From assembly GCF_030128875.1 (NCBI RefSeq), contig NZ_CP124620.1, positions 3,162,001 through 3,226,000 on the forward strand: a stretch of DNA of 64,000 nt, written 5' to 3'. Both the position numbers and the translations under genes were made by a program. Of this stretch, positions 54,674 to 64,000 are shown piece by piece. Below the pieces are notes generated by a model. That model searched no databases. It was not told the origin of the DNA and saw only the letters and a program-made list of their open reading frames with translations. Within the stretch, counting starts at the first letter, position 1. Each line of letters begins with the position of its first letter. The DNA is from Stenotrophomonas sp. BIO128-Bstrain (GTDB taxonomy: Bacteria > Pseudomonadota > Gammaproteobacteria > Xanthomonadales > Xanthomonadaceae).

Positions 54674-55622
54674 CCGGCCACAGCGAGCGGATCGCCGCGA
54701 TGCCCTGCGCGCCGTGGCGGCGCGCCTGCTCGATATCGCCGGGGGTCATCCCGCCCAGCGCGTACAGCGGCAGCGAGACCTGCTCGCGCAGCGCTTCGAA
54801 CGCGTCCCAGCCCAGCGGCGCTATGCCGGGATGGCTGTCCGTCGCCTGCACGGGTCCCAGCACCGCAAAATCACAGCCCAGCCGCTGCGCCGCCTGCAGC
54901 TGCGCCAGATCGTGGCAGGAGGCCGCCACCAGCTGACCGGCCGGCAGCGGCCGCTCGCCCAGCGCCAGCAGCTGCTCACTGCCCAGATGCACCCCGACGC
55001 CCAGCCGCCCGGCCAGGTCGATATCCCGGTTCACCAGCCACTGCGTGCGCGGCCCATGCTGCTGGATCACGCGCTCGGCCAGCGCCACCCGCGCCGGACT
55101 GGAGGGCGTGCGCAGCTGCACCCGGCGCACGCCACTCTCCAGCGCCTGCGCCAGGCGCCCCAGCCATGCCTGGTGGACACTGTCCTCCTCGCCCTCCAGC
55201 TCCGGGGTGATCAGATACCGATCCGGCTGGCGCAACGCCGCCACCACCGGCAGGTCCGCCGGCGGCATCGAGTACCGGTGCAGTTTGTCCGGGGCCACCC
55301 AGGTGATCGCCTGCCCTTCCCGCCCACGCGGCGAGCCCTTCCAGCCCTGGATCCGGCGCACCTCGAGGCGGAGCCGCTTGTCCGGGTAGATCTGCGGCAC
55401 GTCCATGATCCACTCACCGACCTCCGCCTCGATCCCCAGCTCCTCGCGCAGTTCCCGCACCAGGGCCTGCTCGGAGGTCTCGCCGGGCTCCCGCTTGCCG
55501 CCCGGGAACTCCCACAGGCCGGCCATATCGCGGTTCTCGGTACGTCGGTTGAGCAGGATGCGGCCGCGGGCATCGGTGATGACGCCGGCCACGACATGGA
55601 TCGAACGAAGGGGAGATGACAT
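54663..55622 (-). CDS. Nudix hydrolase fused to a ThiE-like domain
   Basis: 319 residues in two domains. Residues 8-130 are a MutT-type Nudix domain with the box GGKREPGETSEQALVRELREELG, a likely 8-oxo-dGTP pyrophosphatase. Residues about 150-315 resemble thiamine-phosphate synthase/TenI (RVQLRTPSSPARVALAERVI, WLVNRDIDLAGRLGVGVHLGSEQL, FAVLGPVQATDSHPGIAPLGW, ALGGMTP). This fusion is widespread in gammaproteobacteria. The ThiE half lacks parts of the canonical phosphate site and may not be active. ATG 55622. Confidence 0.88.
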   Translation of the reverse strand: MSSPLRSIHVVAGVITDARGRILLNRRTENRDMAGLWEFPGGKREPGETSEQALVRELREELGIEAEVGEWIMDVPQIYPDKRLRLEVRRIQGWKGSPRGREGQAITWVAPDKLHRYSMPPADLPVVAALRQPDRYLITPELEGEEDSVHQAWLGRLAQALESGVRRVQLRTPSSPARVALAERVIQQHGPRTQWLVNRDIDLAGRLGVGVHLGSEQLLALGERPLPAGQLVAASCHDLAQLQAAQRLGCDFAVLGPVQATDSHPGIAPLGWDAFEALREQVSLPLYALGGMTPGDIEQARRHGAQGIAAIRSLWPATA

Positions 55623-55815
55623 ACCCGGAGGATGCCCAAAGCGGCCCCGGTGACGCAATGCCCCTGCGGGTAGTTGTGGAGGCGCAGTGTGGATCGTCGT
55701 GGTGTCTCCGCTCGGGGTTGCCGCGAGCGTAAGGGCCCCAGCGCCGACCCAGCCACCGCCGCCCTGGAGCAGGTCAGACCGCGCTGCATGCCTGCCACAC
55801 GGATGTAAGAGGAGC

Positions 55816-55844
55816 CAAAAAAAGCCCCGCACAAGGCGGGGCTT
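55816..55844 (-). terminator. secA terminator
   Basis: On the minus strand a 7-bp core stem GCCCCGC/GCGGGGC (with flanking A-T pairs) is followed by seven T residues. It ends the secA transcript 31 bases after the stop codon. Confidence 0.93.
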
Positions 55845-55875
55845 CTTCAGCACTTCCGATCAGCGGATCAGCCAA

Positions 55876-58608
55876 TCAGCTCAGCTGCCCATGGCAGTGC
55901 TTGTACTTCTTGCCGCTGCCGCACGGGCACGGATCGTTGCGGCCGACCTTCGGCTCATCGCGGGTGACCTGCGGCACGCCGTTCTGGGCGGCCTCCACCT
56001 GCGCGGCCTCTTCGTCGGCACCGTAGCCGCCGGCGTCCTGGTGCTGGAACTGCGACTGCAGCAGGCGTGCTTCGGCCTGCTGACGCTCGGCCTGCTCCAG
56101 TGCCGCCACTTCCTCTTCGCTGCGGATGCGCACGCGCGCCAGCAACGTCACCACTTCGCGCTTTACGTTCTCGAGCATTTCCGAGAACAGCTCGAAGGCT
56201 TCCTTCTTGTACTCCTGCTTCGGCTGCTTCTGCGCATAACCGCGCAGGTAGATGCCCTGGCGCAGGTAATCCATGCGCGCCAGGTGCTCCTTCCAGCTCT
56301 GGTCCAGCACGGTCAGCATCACGTGCTTCTCCAGCGCGCGCATGGTCTCGTCGCCCACGCCGGCTTCCTTCGCGGCGAAGTGCTCGTCCACCTTGGCCTG
56401 CACCTTCTCGGCGATGCCTTCGGCGTCCAGTTCCTCGTGCGCCTTGACCAGCTCGGTCAGCGACATGTCGATGCCGAAGTCCGAGGCCAGCGTCGCTTCC
56501 AGACCCTGCAGGTCCCACTGCTCATCGATCGAGTTCGGCGGCACGAAGCGCGCCACCACATCGAAGATCACGTCGCCGCGGATGCCATCGACGTTCTCCT
56601 TCACCGACTCCGCATCCAGCAGTTCGTCGCGCTGGCTATAGATCACCTTGCGCTGATCGTTGTTGACGTCGTCGAAGTCCAGCAGGTTCTTGCGGATGTC
56701 GAAGTTGTGCGCTTCGACCTTGCGCTGCGCCTTCTCGATCTGGCGGCTGACCAGACGATCCTCGATGACGTCGTCTTCCTTCATGCCCATCATGCGCATC
56801 GCCTTCTGGACCCAGTCCGAGGCGAAGATGCGCATCAGGTTGTCTTCCAGCGACAGGTAGAAACGGGACGAACCCGGATCGCCCTGGCGGCCCGAACGGC
56901 CACGCAGCTGGTTGTCGATACGGCGTGATTCGTGGCGCTCGGTACCGACGATGTGCAGGCCACCGGCCGCCTTGACCGCGTCATGGCGCTTCTGCCACTC
57001 GGCCTTGACCTGGGCGCGCTGCTCGTCGGTGGCGTCTTCGCCCAGCTCATGCAGCTGCGCTTCCAGCGAACCACCGAGCACGATATCGGTACCACGGCCG
57101 GCCATGTTGGTGGCGATGGTCACCGCGCCCGGCATGCCGGCGTTGGCGATGATGGTCGCTTCGCGGTCGTGCTGCTTGGCGTTGAGCACTTCGTGGTGCA
57201 CACCGGCCTTGGTCAGGTGCTCGGACAGCATCTCCGAGGTTTCGATCGAGGTGGTACCCACCAGCACCGGCTGGCCGCGCTCGTTGCAGGCCTGGATATC
57301 GGCCAGCACGGCGTTGAACTTGCCGTTGCGGTTGAGGAACACCTGGTCCGAACCGTCCTTGCGGATGGTCGGGCGGTTGGTCGGGATCACCACCACTTCC
57401 AGGTTGTAGATGCTCTGGAATTCGTAGGCTTCCGTATCGGCCGTACCGGTCATGCCGGACAGCTTCTTGTACATGCGGAACAGGTTCTGGAAGGTGATGC
57501 TCGCCAGGGTCTGGTTCTCGCGCTGGACCGGCACGCCTTCCTTCGCTTCCACCGCCTGGTGCAGGCCATCGGACCAGCGGCGGCCGGCCAGGGTACGGCC
57601 GGTGAATTCATCGACGATCACCACTTCGCCATCGCGCACGATGTAATCCACGTCGCGCTGGTAGATGGCATGCGCGCGCAGGGCGGCATTGAGGTGATGC
57701 ACCACCGTCAGGTTCTGCGCGGCGTACAGGCCTTCGGTTTCGGCATTGAGGATGCCGGCTTCGACCAGCAGCGCCTCGGCATGCTCCATGCCCGCTTCGG
57801 ACAGATGGACCTGCTTGCCCTTCTCGTCCACCCAGAAATCGCCCTCGCCTTCCTCGGCATCCTGCTTGATCAGGTGCGGGACGACGCGGTTGACGCGGAT
57901 GTACAGCTCCGGGGAGTCATCGGCCGGGCCGGAGATGATCAGCGGGGTACGGGCTTCATCGATCAGGATGGAGTCGACTTCGTCGACGATGGCGTAGTGC
58001 AGGCCGCGCTGGTAGCGGTCCGCACGGGACAGCGCCATGTTGTCGCGCAGGTAATCGAAGCCGAATTCGTTGTTGGTGCCGTAGGTGATGTCGCTGGCGT
58101 ACGCCTCGCGCTTGTCGCCGTGCGGCATGCCCGGGTAGACCACGCCCACGCTCAGGCCCAGCCAGTTGTAGAGCTTGCCCATCTGCGCCGAGTCACGGCG
58201 GGCCAGGTAGTCGTTCACGGTGACCACGTGGACGCCCTTGCCTTCCAGCGCGTTGAGGTAGACCGGCAGCGTGGCGACCAGGGTCTTGCCTTCACCGGTG
58301 CGCATTTCGGCGATCTTGCCCAGGTGCAGGACCATGCCGCCGATCAGCTGGACGTCGTAATGGCGCATGCCGAGCACGCGGCGGCTGGCTTCACGGCAGA
58401 CCGCGAACGCTTCGGGCAGCACCTTGTCCAGGGCTTCACCGTCAGCGATGCGCTGCTTGAACTCCGGGGTCTTGGCCTTGAGCTGCTCGTCGGAGAGCTT
58501 TTCGATTTCCGGCTCCAACGCATTGACCTTGGCGACGATGCGGTTGAGCTGGCGCAGCTGTCGTTCATTACGACTGCCGAAGACGCGGGTAAGCAGGCTG
58601 TTGATCAT
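55876..58608 (-). CDS. secA: Preprotein translocase ATPase SecA
   Basis: Drives protein export through SecYEG. 910 residues, family length. Walker A GEGKTLVA, the [23 protein letters not shown] region, [14 protein letters not shown], the second domain [18 protein letters not shown], and the C-terminal zinc motif [15 protein letters not shown] are all intact. ATG 58608 is the canonical [14 protein letters not shown] start; in-frame extension to 58668 is rejected. Confidence 0.98.
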   Translation of the reverse strand: MINSLLTRVFGSRNERQLRQLNRIVAKVNALEPEIEKLSDEQLKAKTPEFKQRIADGEALDKVLPEAFAVCREASRRVLGMRHYDVQLIGGMVLHLGKIAEMRTGEGKTLVATLPVYLNALEGKGVHVVTVNDYLARRDSAQMGKLYNWLGLSVGVVYPGMPHGDKREAYASDITYGTNNEFGFDYLRDNMALSRADRYQRGLHYAIVDEVDSILIDEARTPLIISGPADDSPELYIRVNRVVPHLIKQDAEEGEGDFWVDEKGKQVHLSEAGMEHAEALLVEAGILNAETEGLYAAQNLTVVHHLNAALRAHAIYQRDVDYIVRDGEVVIVDEFTGRTLAGRRWSDGLHQAVEAKEGVPVQRENQTLASITFQNLFRMYKKLSGMTGTADTEAYEFQSIYNLEVVVIPTNRPTIRKDGSDQVFLNRNGKFNAVLADIQACNERGQPVLVGTTSIETSEMLSEHLTKAGVHHEVLNAKQHDREATIIANAGMPGAVTIATNMAGRGTDIVLGGSLEAQLHELGEDATDEQRAQVKAEWQKRHDAVKAAGGLHIVGTERHESRRIDNQLRGRSGRQGDPGSSRFYLSLEDNLMRIFASDWVQKAMRMMGMKEDDVIEDRLVSRQIEKAQRKVEAHNFDIRKNLLDFDDVNNDQRKVIYSQRDELLDAESVKENVDGIRGDVIFDVVARFVPPNSIDEQWDLQGLEATLASDFGIDMSLTELVKAHEELDAEGIAEKVQAKVDEHFAAKEAGVGDETMRALEKHVMLTVLDQSWKEHLARMDYLRQGIYLRGYAQKQPKQEYKKEAFELFSEMLENVKREVVTLLARVRIRSEEEVAALEQAERQQAEARLLQSQFQHQDAGGYGADEEAAQVEAAQNGVPQVTRDEPKVGRNDPCPCGSGKKYKHCHGQLS

Positions 58609-58680
58609 TGAAGGAACCGGTTGGAATGAGACGCCCCAACGGCGGCGCTCTCCCCGGGGGATGCGCACGCCGCAAACGAA

Positions 58681-58701
58681 ACAGGGCGCACCGCGCCCTG
58701 T
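58681..58701 (-). terminator. Hairpin between the M23 peptidase and secA
   Basis: ACAGGGCG paired with CGCCCTGT, 8-bp stem. Read on the minus strand it is followed by TTCGTTT, so it may terminate the M23 peptidase transcript ahead of the secA promoter region. Confidence 0.65.
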
Positions 58702-58776
58702 CTATGGCAACACCCATTGTAGCTTGGGACGGGGGTCCGGCGTTTCAAGCACCCCCGTTCAAGTTCGTTACCGTGA

Positions 58777-59727
58777 TCAGCCCCGCGAAACGCGGCCGAC
58801 CGGGGTGTTGCCGCCATCACCGAGGAACTTGCGCGGATTGACCACCTGGCCGCGTTCCCAGACCTCGAAGTGCACGTGGGCACCGGTGGAACGGCCCGTG
58901 GAACCGGCCTTGGCCACTTCCTGGCCGGCCCGGACCAGATCGCCCGGCTTCACCACCAGGCGCGAATTGTGCGCATAGCGGGTCACATAGCCGTTGCCAT
59001 GGTCCACATCGACCACGTTGCCGTAACCGCCCTTCACGCCGGCGAAGCTGACCACGCCATCGGCCACCGACATCACCGGGTCACCAACCTTGGCGTGGAA
59101 ATCCATGCCCTTGTGGGTGGCCGCACCGCGACCGAACGGATCGCTGCGGGTACCGAAGTTGGAGGTGATGTAGGTGTTGCGGATCGGCATGCGCGAGGGC
59201 ACGGCATTCTGTTCGAGCTGGTGGTCGAACATCAGCGATTCCATCACCGACAGCTGGCGGCCTGAAGCAGCAAAGCGCTGCTCCAGCACCTGTAAGTCGG
59301 CGTTGACCGCGCTGACCGGGATGTCCTGGGTCGGGCCGGGCTCGCCTTCACCGAGGCCGGGGGTCTCGTTGAAGTCGAATTCGCCGTCTTCCAGTTTGCC
59401 CATCTGGGTGAGTCGTTCGCCCAGGGCGTTGAGACGGGTGGCCTGCGCCTGCAGCTCGCCCATCCGCGCTGCCAGCGCGTTGACCTGGGTCTGAGCGTCC
59501 TTCTGAGCCTGCGCCAGTTCGCGTTCCTGCTGTGCGACCTTGGCGTGGAGCCGGGAATCGTTGAACATGCTGCCACCGATACCGGCACCGAAGCCGATCA
59601 GGCAGCCCACCCCCAGCACACTGCCCAGCAGGGCACGGGGGGAATCTTCGAAGTAGAAACGCAAACGCGCCAGCGGCGTCTTGGCCTGTCCTTCACGCGT
59701 TTTGATTACGATCTTTTTGAATGCCAT
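58777..59727 (-). CDS. Membrane-anchored M23 family peptidase
   Basis: 316 residues. One membrane helix (about 34-53), a coiled coil at about 60-110 (QERELAQAQKDAQTQVNALAARMGELQAQ), and a C-terminal LytM/peptidase_M23 domain with GAATHKGMDFHAKVGDPV (metal His and Asp) and TGAHVHFEVWERGQVVNP (HxH). Such proteins cut peptidoglycan cross-links or activate amidases at division. Placed between secA and lpxC, next to the division cluster, as in other xanthomonads. Start codon is 12 bases from the divergent DUF721 gene. Confidence 0.92.
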   Translation of the reverse strand: MAFKKIVIKTREGQAKTPLARLRFYFEDSPRALLGSVLGVGCLIGFGAGIGGSMFNDSRLHAKVAQQERELAQAQKDAQTQVNALAARMGELQAQATRLNALGERLTQMGKLEDGEFDFNETPGLGEGEPGPTQDIPVSAVNADLQVLEQRFAASGRQLSVMESLMFDHQLEQNAVPSRMPIRNTYITSNFGTRSDPFGRGAATHKGMDFHAKVGDPVMSVADGVVSFAGVKGGYGNVVDVDHGNGYVTRYAHNSRLVVKPGDLVRAGQEVAKAGSTGRSTGAHVHFEVWERGQVVNPRKFLGDGGNTPVGRVSRG

Positions 59728-59739
59728 CAGTGAGTTTTC

Positions 59740-60180
59740 ATGTCTGAGCCGAAATCCAGTGCCCGTTCCCCATCCACGCCGAAGCCGGCGCTGGATGCGG
59801 TCATGGCGGACAAAGCCGGTAACCCGCTGCGTCGTGCCTTGTGGCTCGACGCGCTGGACCGTCAATTGCGCCCCCATTTGCCGCCTGCACTGGCCACCCG
59901 TTGCCGGCTGGCGAATGTAAACGGCGAGCACCTCGTTTTTCTCGTCGAATCTCCCGTGTGGCACGCCAAGGTCCGGCTTGCCGAAGCACAGTTGATCGAC
60001 GCGGCCCGGTCCATCGGGCTGAAGGTCACCAAGGTGACCGTCAAAACAGCGTCCGCCCCTCCCCCACGCTCCCCAGCGATCGACAACAGGAATGGCCCCC
60101 ACGCTGTTTCAGCCGCCACGCACAAAGGGCTACGCGACGCGTTGGCTTGTCTGCGCGACGTGGATTCCTCCAAGTCGTGA
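59740..60180 (+). CDS. DUF721 domain protein (DciA-like)
   Basis: 146 residues. The central part (LRRALWLDALDRQLRPHLPPALATRCRLANVNGEHLVFLVESPVWHAKVRL) is the DUF721 domain, found in DciA replicative helicase loaders. DciA proteins place the DnaB helicase in species lacking DnaC. No dnaA box or origin is visible here. It is divergent from the M23 peptidase with a 12-base gap. Confidence 0.82.
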   Translation: MSEPKSSARSPSTPKPALDAVMADKAGNPLRRALWLDALDRQLRPHLPPALATRCRLANVNGEHLVFLVESPVWHAKVRLAEAQLIDAARSIGLKVTKVTVKTASAPPPRSPAIDNRNGPHAVSAATHKGLRDALACLRDVDSSKS

Positions 60181-60282
60181 AGCCATCGGGGCATCCCGCC
60201 CCTTCCCGGCCGCGTCACGATCACGTGAACTTTGGCTGGGAGCCGGTCTGCACTGTAGCGGCGTCGGTGCCGCCAGTCGTTA

Positions 60283-60447
60283 GTGTTTTATTAAATTAAC
60301 GTTAAATTCGGCACAAACCTTGATGAGGTTCACAAATCTGTGCGCTGTGCACCCCTACGGTTCATTGACGTCAAGATCACGCGGTGTTGAGCCCGTCCTG
60401 ACCCCCTGAAACAGAAACGGCGCCTTGGGCGCCGTTCTATTTTCTTT
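60283..60447 (+). ncRNA. Candidate intergenic small RNA with AT-rich promoter and terminator
   Basis: An A/T-rich island (about 60283-60308, with the palindrome TTAACGTTAA) stands out in the GC-rich gap between DUF721 and lpxC. About 110 bases downstream lies a terminator-like hairpin AACGGCGCC-TTG-GGCGCCGTT (60416-60436) followed by CTATTTTCTTT on the plus strand. A transcript of about 130 bases could start near 60315. No ORF explains it. The hairpin could equally serve as the lpxC terminator on the minus strand. Confidence 0.35.
60416..60436. terminator. lpxC terminator hairpin
   Basis: A 9-bp perfect stem, AACGGCGCC with a three-base loop, 40 bases after the lpxC stop codon. Plus-strand side has the better T-rich tail; minus-strand side continues TCTGTTT. 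Confidence 0.8.
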
Positions 60448-60475
60448 CAGATCAATGGGTTGGCCAGCACTTGGC

Positions 60476-61387
60476 TCAGGCGTAGGCCGGCAGACCATAG
60501 ACGACGGGGGCCTCGACCGCAGGCGACTCGTAGCTGACCCACTCCCACGCGCTGGCATCGGCCAGCAGGGCGCGTACCAGCTTGTTGTTGAGCGCATGGC
60601 CGGACTTGAAGCCCTCGTAAGCGCCGAGCACCTGGCCACCGGCCAGGTACAGATCGCCGATCGCGTCGAGGATCTTGTGGCGCACGAACTCGTCGGCGTA
60701 GCGCAGGCCGTCGTCGTTGAGCACGCGGAACTCGTCGAGCACGATGGCGTTGTCCATCGAACCGCCCAGGCCCAGGTTGCGCTCGCGCATGTATTCCAGA
60801 TCCCGCATGAAGCCGAAGGTCCGGGCGCGGGAGATTTCCTTGGTGTAGGCCAGGGTCGAGAACTCGATTTCCGCGCGCGACTGCTTGGCCGGGATCATCG
60901 GGTGGTTGAACTGGATGGTGAAGCCGAGCTTGTAGCCTTCGTACGGCTCGAAGCGGGCGACCTTGTCGCCATCGGTGACTTCCACCGTCTTGAGAATGCG
61001 GATGAAGCGTTTCGGCGCGTCCTGTTCGGCGATGCCCGCTGACTGCAGCAGGAACACGAACGGGCCGGAGGAACCGTCCATGATCGGCAGCTCGGCCGAG
61101 GACAGCTCCACGATGATGTTGTCCACACCCAGGCCGGCCAGGGCCGACATCAGGTGTTCGACGGTCTGGATCTTGGCCTCGTGGTAGGTCAGGCCGGTGC
61201 ACAGCGTGACTTCGGTGACCAGGTCCGCACGCGCGGGCACTTCCACCACCGGGTCCATATCGACGCGGCGGAACACGATGCCATGGTTGACCGGGGCCGG
61301 GCGCAGGGTCATGTAGACCTTGTCACCGCTGTGAAGGCCGACGCCGGTGGCGCGGATCGTGTTCTTGAGGGTGCGTTGCGGGATCAT
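60476..61387 (-). CDS. lpxC: UDP-3-O-acyl-GlcNAc deacetylase LpxC
   Basis: The committed step of lipid A synthesis, a zinc enzyme. 303 residues. [24 protein letters not shown], the zinc-site [16 protein letters not shown], the catalytic [10 protein letters not shown], and the C-terminal [18 protein letters not shown] with the metal His and Asp, then [16 protein letters not shown] 61387. Last gene of ftsA-ftsZ-lpxC as in E. coli. Confidence 0.97.
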   Translation of the reverse strand: MIPQRTLKNTIRATGVGLHSGDKVYMTLRPAPVNHGIVFRRVDMDPVVEVPARADLVTEVTLCTGLTYHEAKIQTVEHLMSALAGLGVDNIIVELSSAELPIMDGSSGPFVFLLQSAGIAEQDAPKRFIRILKTVEVTDGDKVARFEPYEGYKLGFTIQFNHPMIPAKQSRAEIEFSTLAYTKEISRARTFGFMRDLEYMRERNLGLGGSMDNAIVLDEFRVLNDDGLRYADEFVRHKILDAIGDLYLAGGQVLGAYEGFKSGHALNNKLVRALLADASAWEWVSYESPAVEAPVVYGLPAYA

Positions 61388-61524
61388 CGGGGGCAGGACC
61401 AGAAAGCGCGCGGTCAGCGCGGCTGTGACAAACAAGAATAACACGCACTACCGCTGTCCCTTCCGTGAACCGTGGTGCGTCGACAGCACTGCCCGGACGT
61501 GCGCGATGCACGACGGCGGTCAGA

Positions 61525-61550
61525 CTGCCGGGCCGATCCTGGCCCGGCAG
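61525..61550 (-). terminator. Hairpin between ftsZ and lpxC
   Basis: A perfect 10-bp stem CTGCCGGGCC with a six-base loop lies 53 bases after the ftsZ stop. It has no U-tract. It may separate lpxC expression from the division genes. Confidence 0.55.
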
Positions 61551-61602
61551 CATGGGACATGGAGGTGCTTACCGGGGAGGACAAGACCCCGGCCAGCGTT
61601 AC

Positions 61603-62835
61603 TCAGTCCGCCTGGCGGCGCAGGAACGCCGGGATGTCCAGGTAATCGTTGGGCAGTTCAGCGGCGGCCGGACCCGAAGCGCTCGGAGCCGACGGTGCCA
61701 CGGTGTCGGCACTGGGACGACGCAGGCCCATGCCCATGCCCATCCCGCCGACGGCCTTGGAGACCGCATCGCCGCCGTTGTCGAATTCGCCGAACTCCGG
61801 CTGGCCGGTGGTGGCGTTGCGGACCAGCTTGATCGGTGCGCGCTCGCCCGGACGCTGGGTCTTGGCGGTGACGGCACGATTCAGGCCGGTGGCGACCACG
61901 GTCACGCGGACTTCGTCCTGCATGTCCGGGTCCAGCACGGTACCCACGACCACGGTGGCATCTTCGGAGGCGAAGCCATCGATGGTGCGGCCGATCTCGT
62001 CGAACTCGGCCATCGTGAAGTCGGCGCCGGCGGTGATGTTGACCAGGATGCCGTTGGCACCGGCCAGGTTCACATCGTCCAGCAGCGGGTTCTGGATGGC
62101 GGCTTCAGCCGCGGCCTGGGCGCGGTCATCGCCACGCGCGGTGCCGGTACCCATCATCGCCAGGCCCATTTCGGACATGACGGTGCGCACGTCGGCGAAG
62201 TCGACGTTGATCAGGCCCGGACGCACGATCAGATCGGCGATGCCCTGCACGGCGCCCTGCAGCACGTCGTTGGCGGCACGGAAGGCCTGGATCATGGTGG
62301 CGTTGCGGCCCAGCACGGTGATCAGCTTTTCGTTCGGGATCGTGATCAGCGAATCGCAATGCTGGCTCAGCTCTTCGATGCCCTTCAGCGCGACCTGCAT
62401 GCGGCGACGGCCTTCGAACGGGAACGGCTTGGTGACCACGGCGACGGTCAGGATGCCCATCTCCTTGGCCAGCTGCGCCACGACCGGGGCTGCACCGGTG
62501 CCGGTGCCGCCGCCCATGCCGGCGGTGATGAACACCATGTCCGCACCCTGCAGGGCATCCATGATGCGCTCACGGTCTTCCAGCGCGGCCTGGCGGCCGA
62601 CTTCCGGGTTCGCGCCTGCGCCCAGGCCCTTGGTGACGTTGGTACCCAGCTGCAGCTGCAGCTTGGCACCGCAATTCTTGATGGCCTGCGAATCGGTGTT
62701 GGCGGTGATGAATTCCACGCCGTCCACACTGGTGCTGACCATGTGCGCCACGGCGTTACCGCCGCCGCCGCCCACGCCGATCACCTTGATCACCGCATTG
62801 GGTGCCATCTTTTCAATCAGTTCGAAATGCGCCAT
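61603..62835 (-). CDS. ftsZ: Cell division protein FtsZ
   Basis: Tubulin-like GTPase forming the division ring. 410 residues. [17 protein letters not shown] at the start, the signature [26 protein letters not shown], and the C-terminal conserved peptide [15 protein letters not shown] that binds FtsA and ZipA. A Gly/Pro/Ala-rich linker (about 345-390) joins them. ATG 62835 is the family start. Confidence 0.98.
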   Translation of the reverse strand: MAHFELIEKMAPNAVIKVIGVGGGGGNAVAHMVSTSVDGVEFITANTDSQAIKNCGAKLQLQLGTNVTKGLGAGANPEVGRQAALEDRERIMDALQGADMVFITAGMGGGTGTGAAPVVAQLAKEMGILTVAVVTKPFPFEGRRRMQVALKGIEELSQHCDSLITIPNEKLITVLGRNATMIQAFRAANDVLQGAVQGIADLIVRPGLINVDFADVRTVMSEMGLAMMGTGTARGDDRAQAAAEAAIQNPLLDDVNLAGANGILVNITAGADFTMAEFDEIGRTIDGFASEDATVVVGTVLDPDMQDEVRVTVVATGLNRAVTAKTQRPGERAPIKLVRNATTGQPEFGEFDNGGDAVSKAVGGMGMGMGLRRPSADTVAPSAPSASGPAAAELPNDYLDIPAFLRRQAD

Positions 62836-63115
62836 GTCCGTGTCCTCGTGTTGCCGTTTACGCGGGACGGGGGCTTCGGAGAATCCTTCTCCTGTCCTCC
62901 CCACCGTCGTGCCGGCGAGTTGTAGTTGGTATGCCGGGCTGGATAGAGCCAACCGCGACGGTGTTGCCTGCTTCAATGGTCGGCCAGGTGGCCGGGTAAT
63001 GCGCTTGCTGTGTACGTCGTGATGCGGGGTGTTGCGGCGTTGCGTGGACGGTGTGTGGATTTTTCGGGAACTGCTTATCGCTTATTGCATGTGTACTGCC
63101 TGTTGCGGGCCGCGA
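62836..63115. other. ftsA-ftsZ intergenic region
   Basis: 280 bases with no gene, longer than the usual ftsA-ftsZ gap. It is moderately A/T-rich near 63055-63100. It probably holds ftsZ promoters; no clear -10/-35 pair can be assigned by eye. Confidence 0.6.
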
Positions 63116-64000
63116 TCAGAACTCGCCGCGGAACCAAGTTTTGAGCTTCTTGAACATGCTGCCGGCGCGGCCGGTCGGCAGCGACGGGCGACGCGGGTGT
63201 TCGATCTGGCTGCCCATCAGCAGCAGGCCCACGCCGGTGGCATGCACCGGGTTGCCCACTACTTCGCCCAGGCCGGTGACGTGCTGCGGGATGCCCACGC
63301 GTACCGGCATCTGCAGCATTTCCTCGGCCAGTTCGACCACGCCTTCCATCTTCGAAGCGCCGCCGGTGAGCACCATGCCGGCGCGCACCAGTTCCTCGAA
63401 ACCGGAGCGGCGCAGTTCGGCCTGCACCATCTCGAAGATCTCTTCGTAGCGGCCCTGCACCGCCTGGGCGAGTGCATGGCGCGGCATCCGGCGCGGTGGA
63501 CGATCACCGACGCTGGGCACCTGGATGCTTTCCTCGGCGGTGGCCAGCTGGGCCAGGGCGCAGGCGTAGCGCACCTTGATCTGCTCGGCTTCCGGGGTCG
63601 GCGTGCGCAGCATGTGCGCGATGTCGTTGGTGACGTGGTCGCCGGCGATCGGCAGCGAGGCGGTGTGGCAGATCGCGCCCTGCACGAACACGGCCAGGTC
63701 GGTGGTACCCGCGCCCATGTCGACCAGCACCACGCCCAGCTCGCGCTCGTCGGCGGTCAGCACGGCCACGCTGGAGGCCAGCGAGGACAGCACCAGGTCA
63801 TCGACCTGCAGGCCGCAGCGCTGCACGCACTTGGAGATGTTGGCGGCGGCCGACTGTGCGCACACCACCAGGTGGGCGTGCACTTCCAGGCGCACGCCGG
63901 TCATGCCGACCGGGTTGCGGATGCCTTCCTGCGAATCATCCAGCACGTACTCACGCGGGATCGCATGCAGGATCTTCTGATCGGCCGGGATGGCCACCGC
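63116..64000 (-). CDS. ftsA: Cell division protein FtsA, C-terminal part
   Basis: Actin-like protein that anchors FtsZ to the membrane. 294 C-terminal residues are visible; the gene runs off the right edge. The ATP-site pieces VLVDMGAGTTDLAVF and VLTGGASKMEGVVELAEEMLQ are present, and the last residues MFKKLKTWFRGEF form the expected amphipathic membrane-binding helix. Upstream of ftsZ on the same strand. Confidence 0.96.
   Translation of the reverse strand, partial: AVAIPADQKILHAIPREYVLDDSQEGIRNPVGMTGVRLEVHAHLVVCAQSAAANISKCVQRCGLQVDDLVLSSLASSVAVLTADERELGVVLVDMGAGTTDLAVFVQGAICHTASLPIAGDHVTNDIAHMLRTPTPEAEQIKVRYACALAQLATAEESIQVPSVGDRPPRRMPRHALAQAVQGRYEEIFEMVQAELRRSGFEELVRAGMVLTGGASKMEGVVELAEEMLQMPVRVGIPQHVTGLGEVVGNPVHATGVGLLLMGSQIEHPRRPSLPTGRAGSMFKKLKTWFRGEF

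Overview
The window is a high-GC chromosomal segment from a gammaproteobacterium of the Xanthomonadaceae, most probably a Stenotrophomonas species. Two things point there. The gene orders (lptD-surA-pdxA-rsmA-apaG-apaH, ftsA-ftsZ-lpxC next to an M23 peptidase and secA) are standard for the family. The intergenic spaces carry about fifteen copies of a short palindrome that begins with GTAG, the pattern of the SMAG repeats described in Stenotrophomonas maltophilia. No insertion sequence, prophage, CRISPR array, tRNA or rRNA gene was recognised. Almost everything looks like core genome.

Layout. 0-12 kb: the 5' part of ubiH on the minus strand, a membrane protein with a PduO-type cobalamin adenosyltransferase, a class II histone-deacetylase-like amidohydrolase, the outer-membrane/RNA-quality operon lptD-surA-pdxA-rsmA-apaG-apaH, and the convergent lgt-thyA-folA operon. 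12-19 kb: a lemA-TPM-TPM operon, terC, dgkA, an SGNH hydrolase and an OmpR-type two-component system. 19-28 kb: tesA divergent from a YbbAP-like ABC transporter, a Fur-box-controlled hemP locus, an aldo/keto reductase, and a nucleoside transporter with a ribokinase.

28-32.5 kb is the most interesting accessory region. It holds a compact four-gene cluster of the thiazole/oxazole-modified peptide (TOMM) type: an E1-like partner protein with a predicted leader-binding domain, a small membrane protein whose N-terminus carries nine consecutive Ser/Thr/Cys residues after a Gly-Gly-Gly, a YcaO cyclodehydratase with a proline-rich C-terminus, and a SagB-like flavin dehydrogenase. I infer that the membrane protein is the substrate, so the product would be a membrane-tethered azole protein rather than a secreted peptide. 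Just upstream lie two oppositely oriented stem-loop cassettes with a conserved core and different but self-complementary arms, which look like a structured RNA or repeat family.

32.5-47 kb: dusB, a methyltransferase, an LpxH-like phosphatase, metK with a tandem SMAG array, a thioesterase, ppc, an S9 peptidase, and ahcY behind an S-adenosylhomocysteine riboswitch and a TATAAT promoter element. 47-56 kb: ybaK, a LytS/LytTR pair, an alpha/beta hydrolase, a TIGR01777 epimerase, metF behind a perfect palindrome, and a Nudix/ThiE-like fusion. metK, ahcY and metF together cover much of the methyl cycle. 56-64 kb: secA, an M23 peptidase, a DUF721 protein, lpxC, ftsZ and the 3' part of ftsA, the end of the division and cell-wall cluster read on the minus strand.
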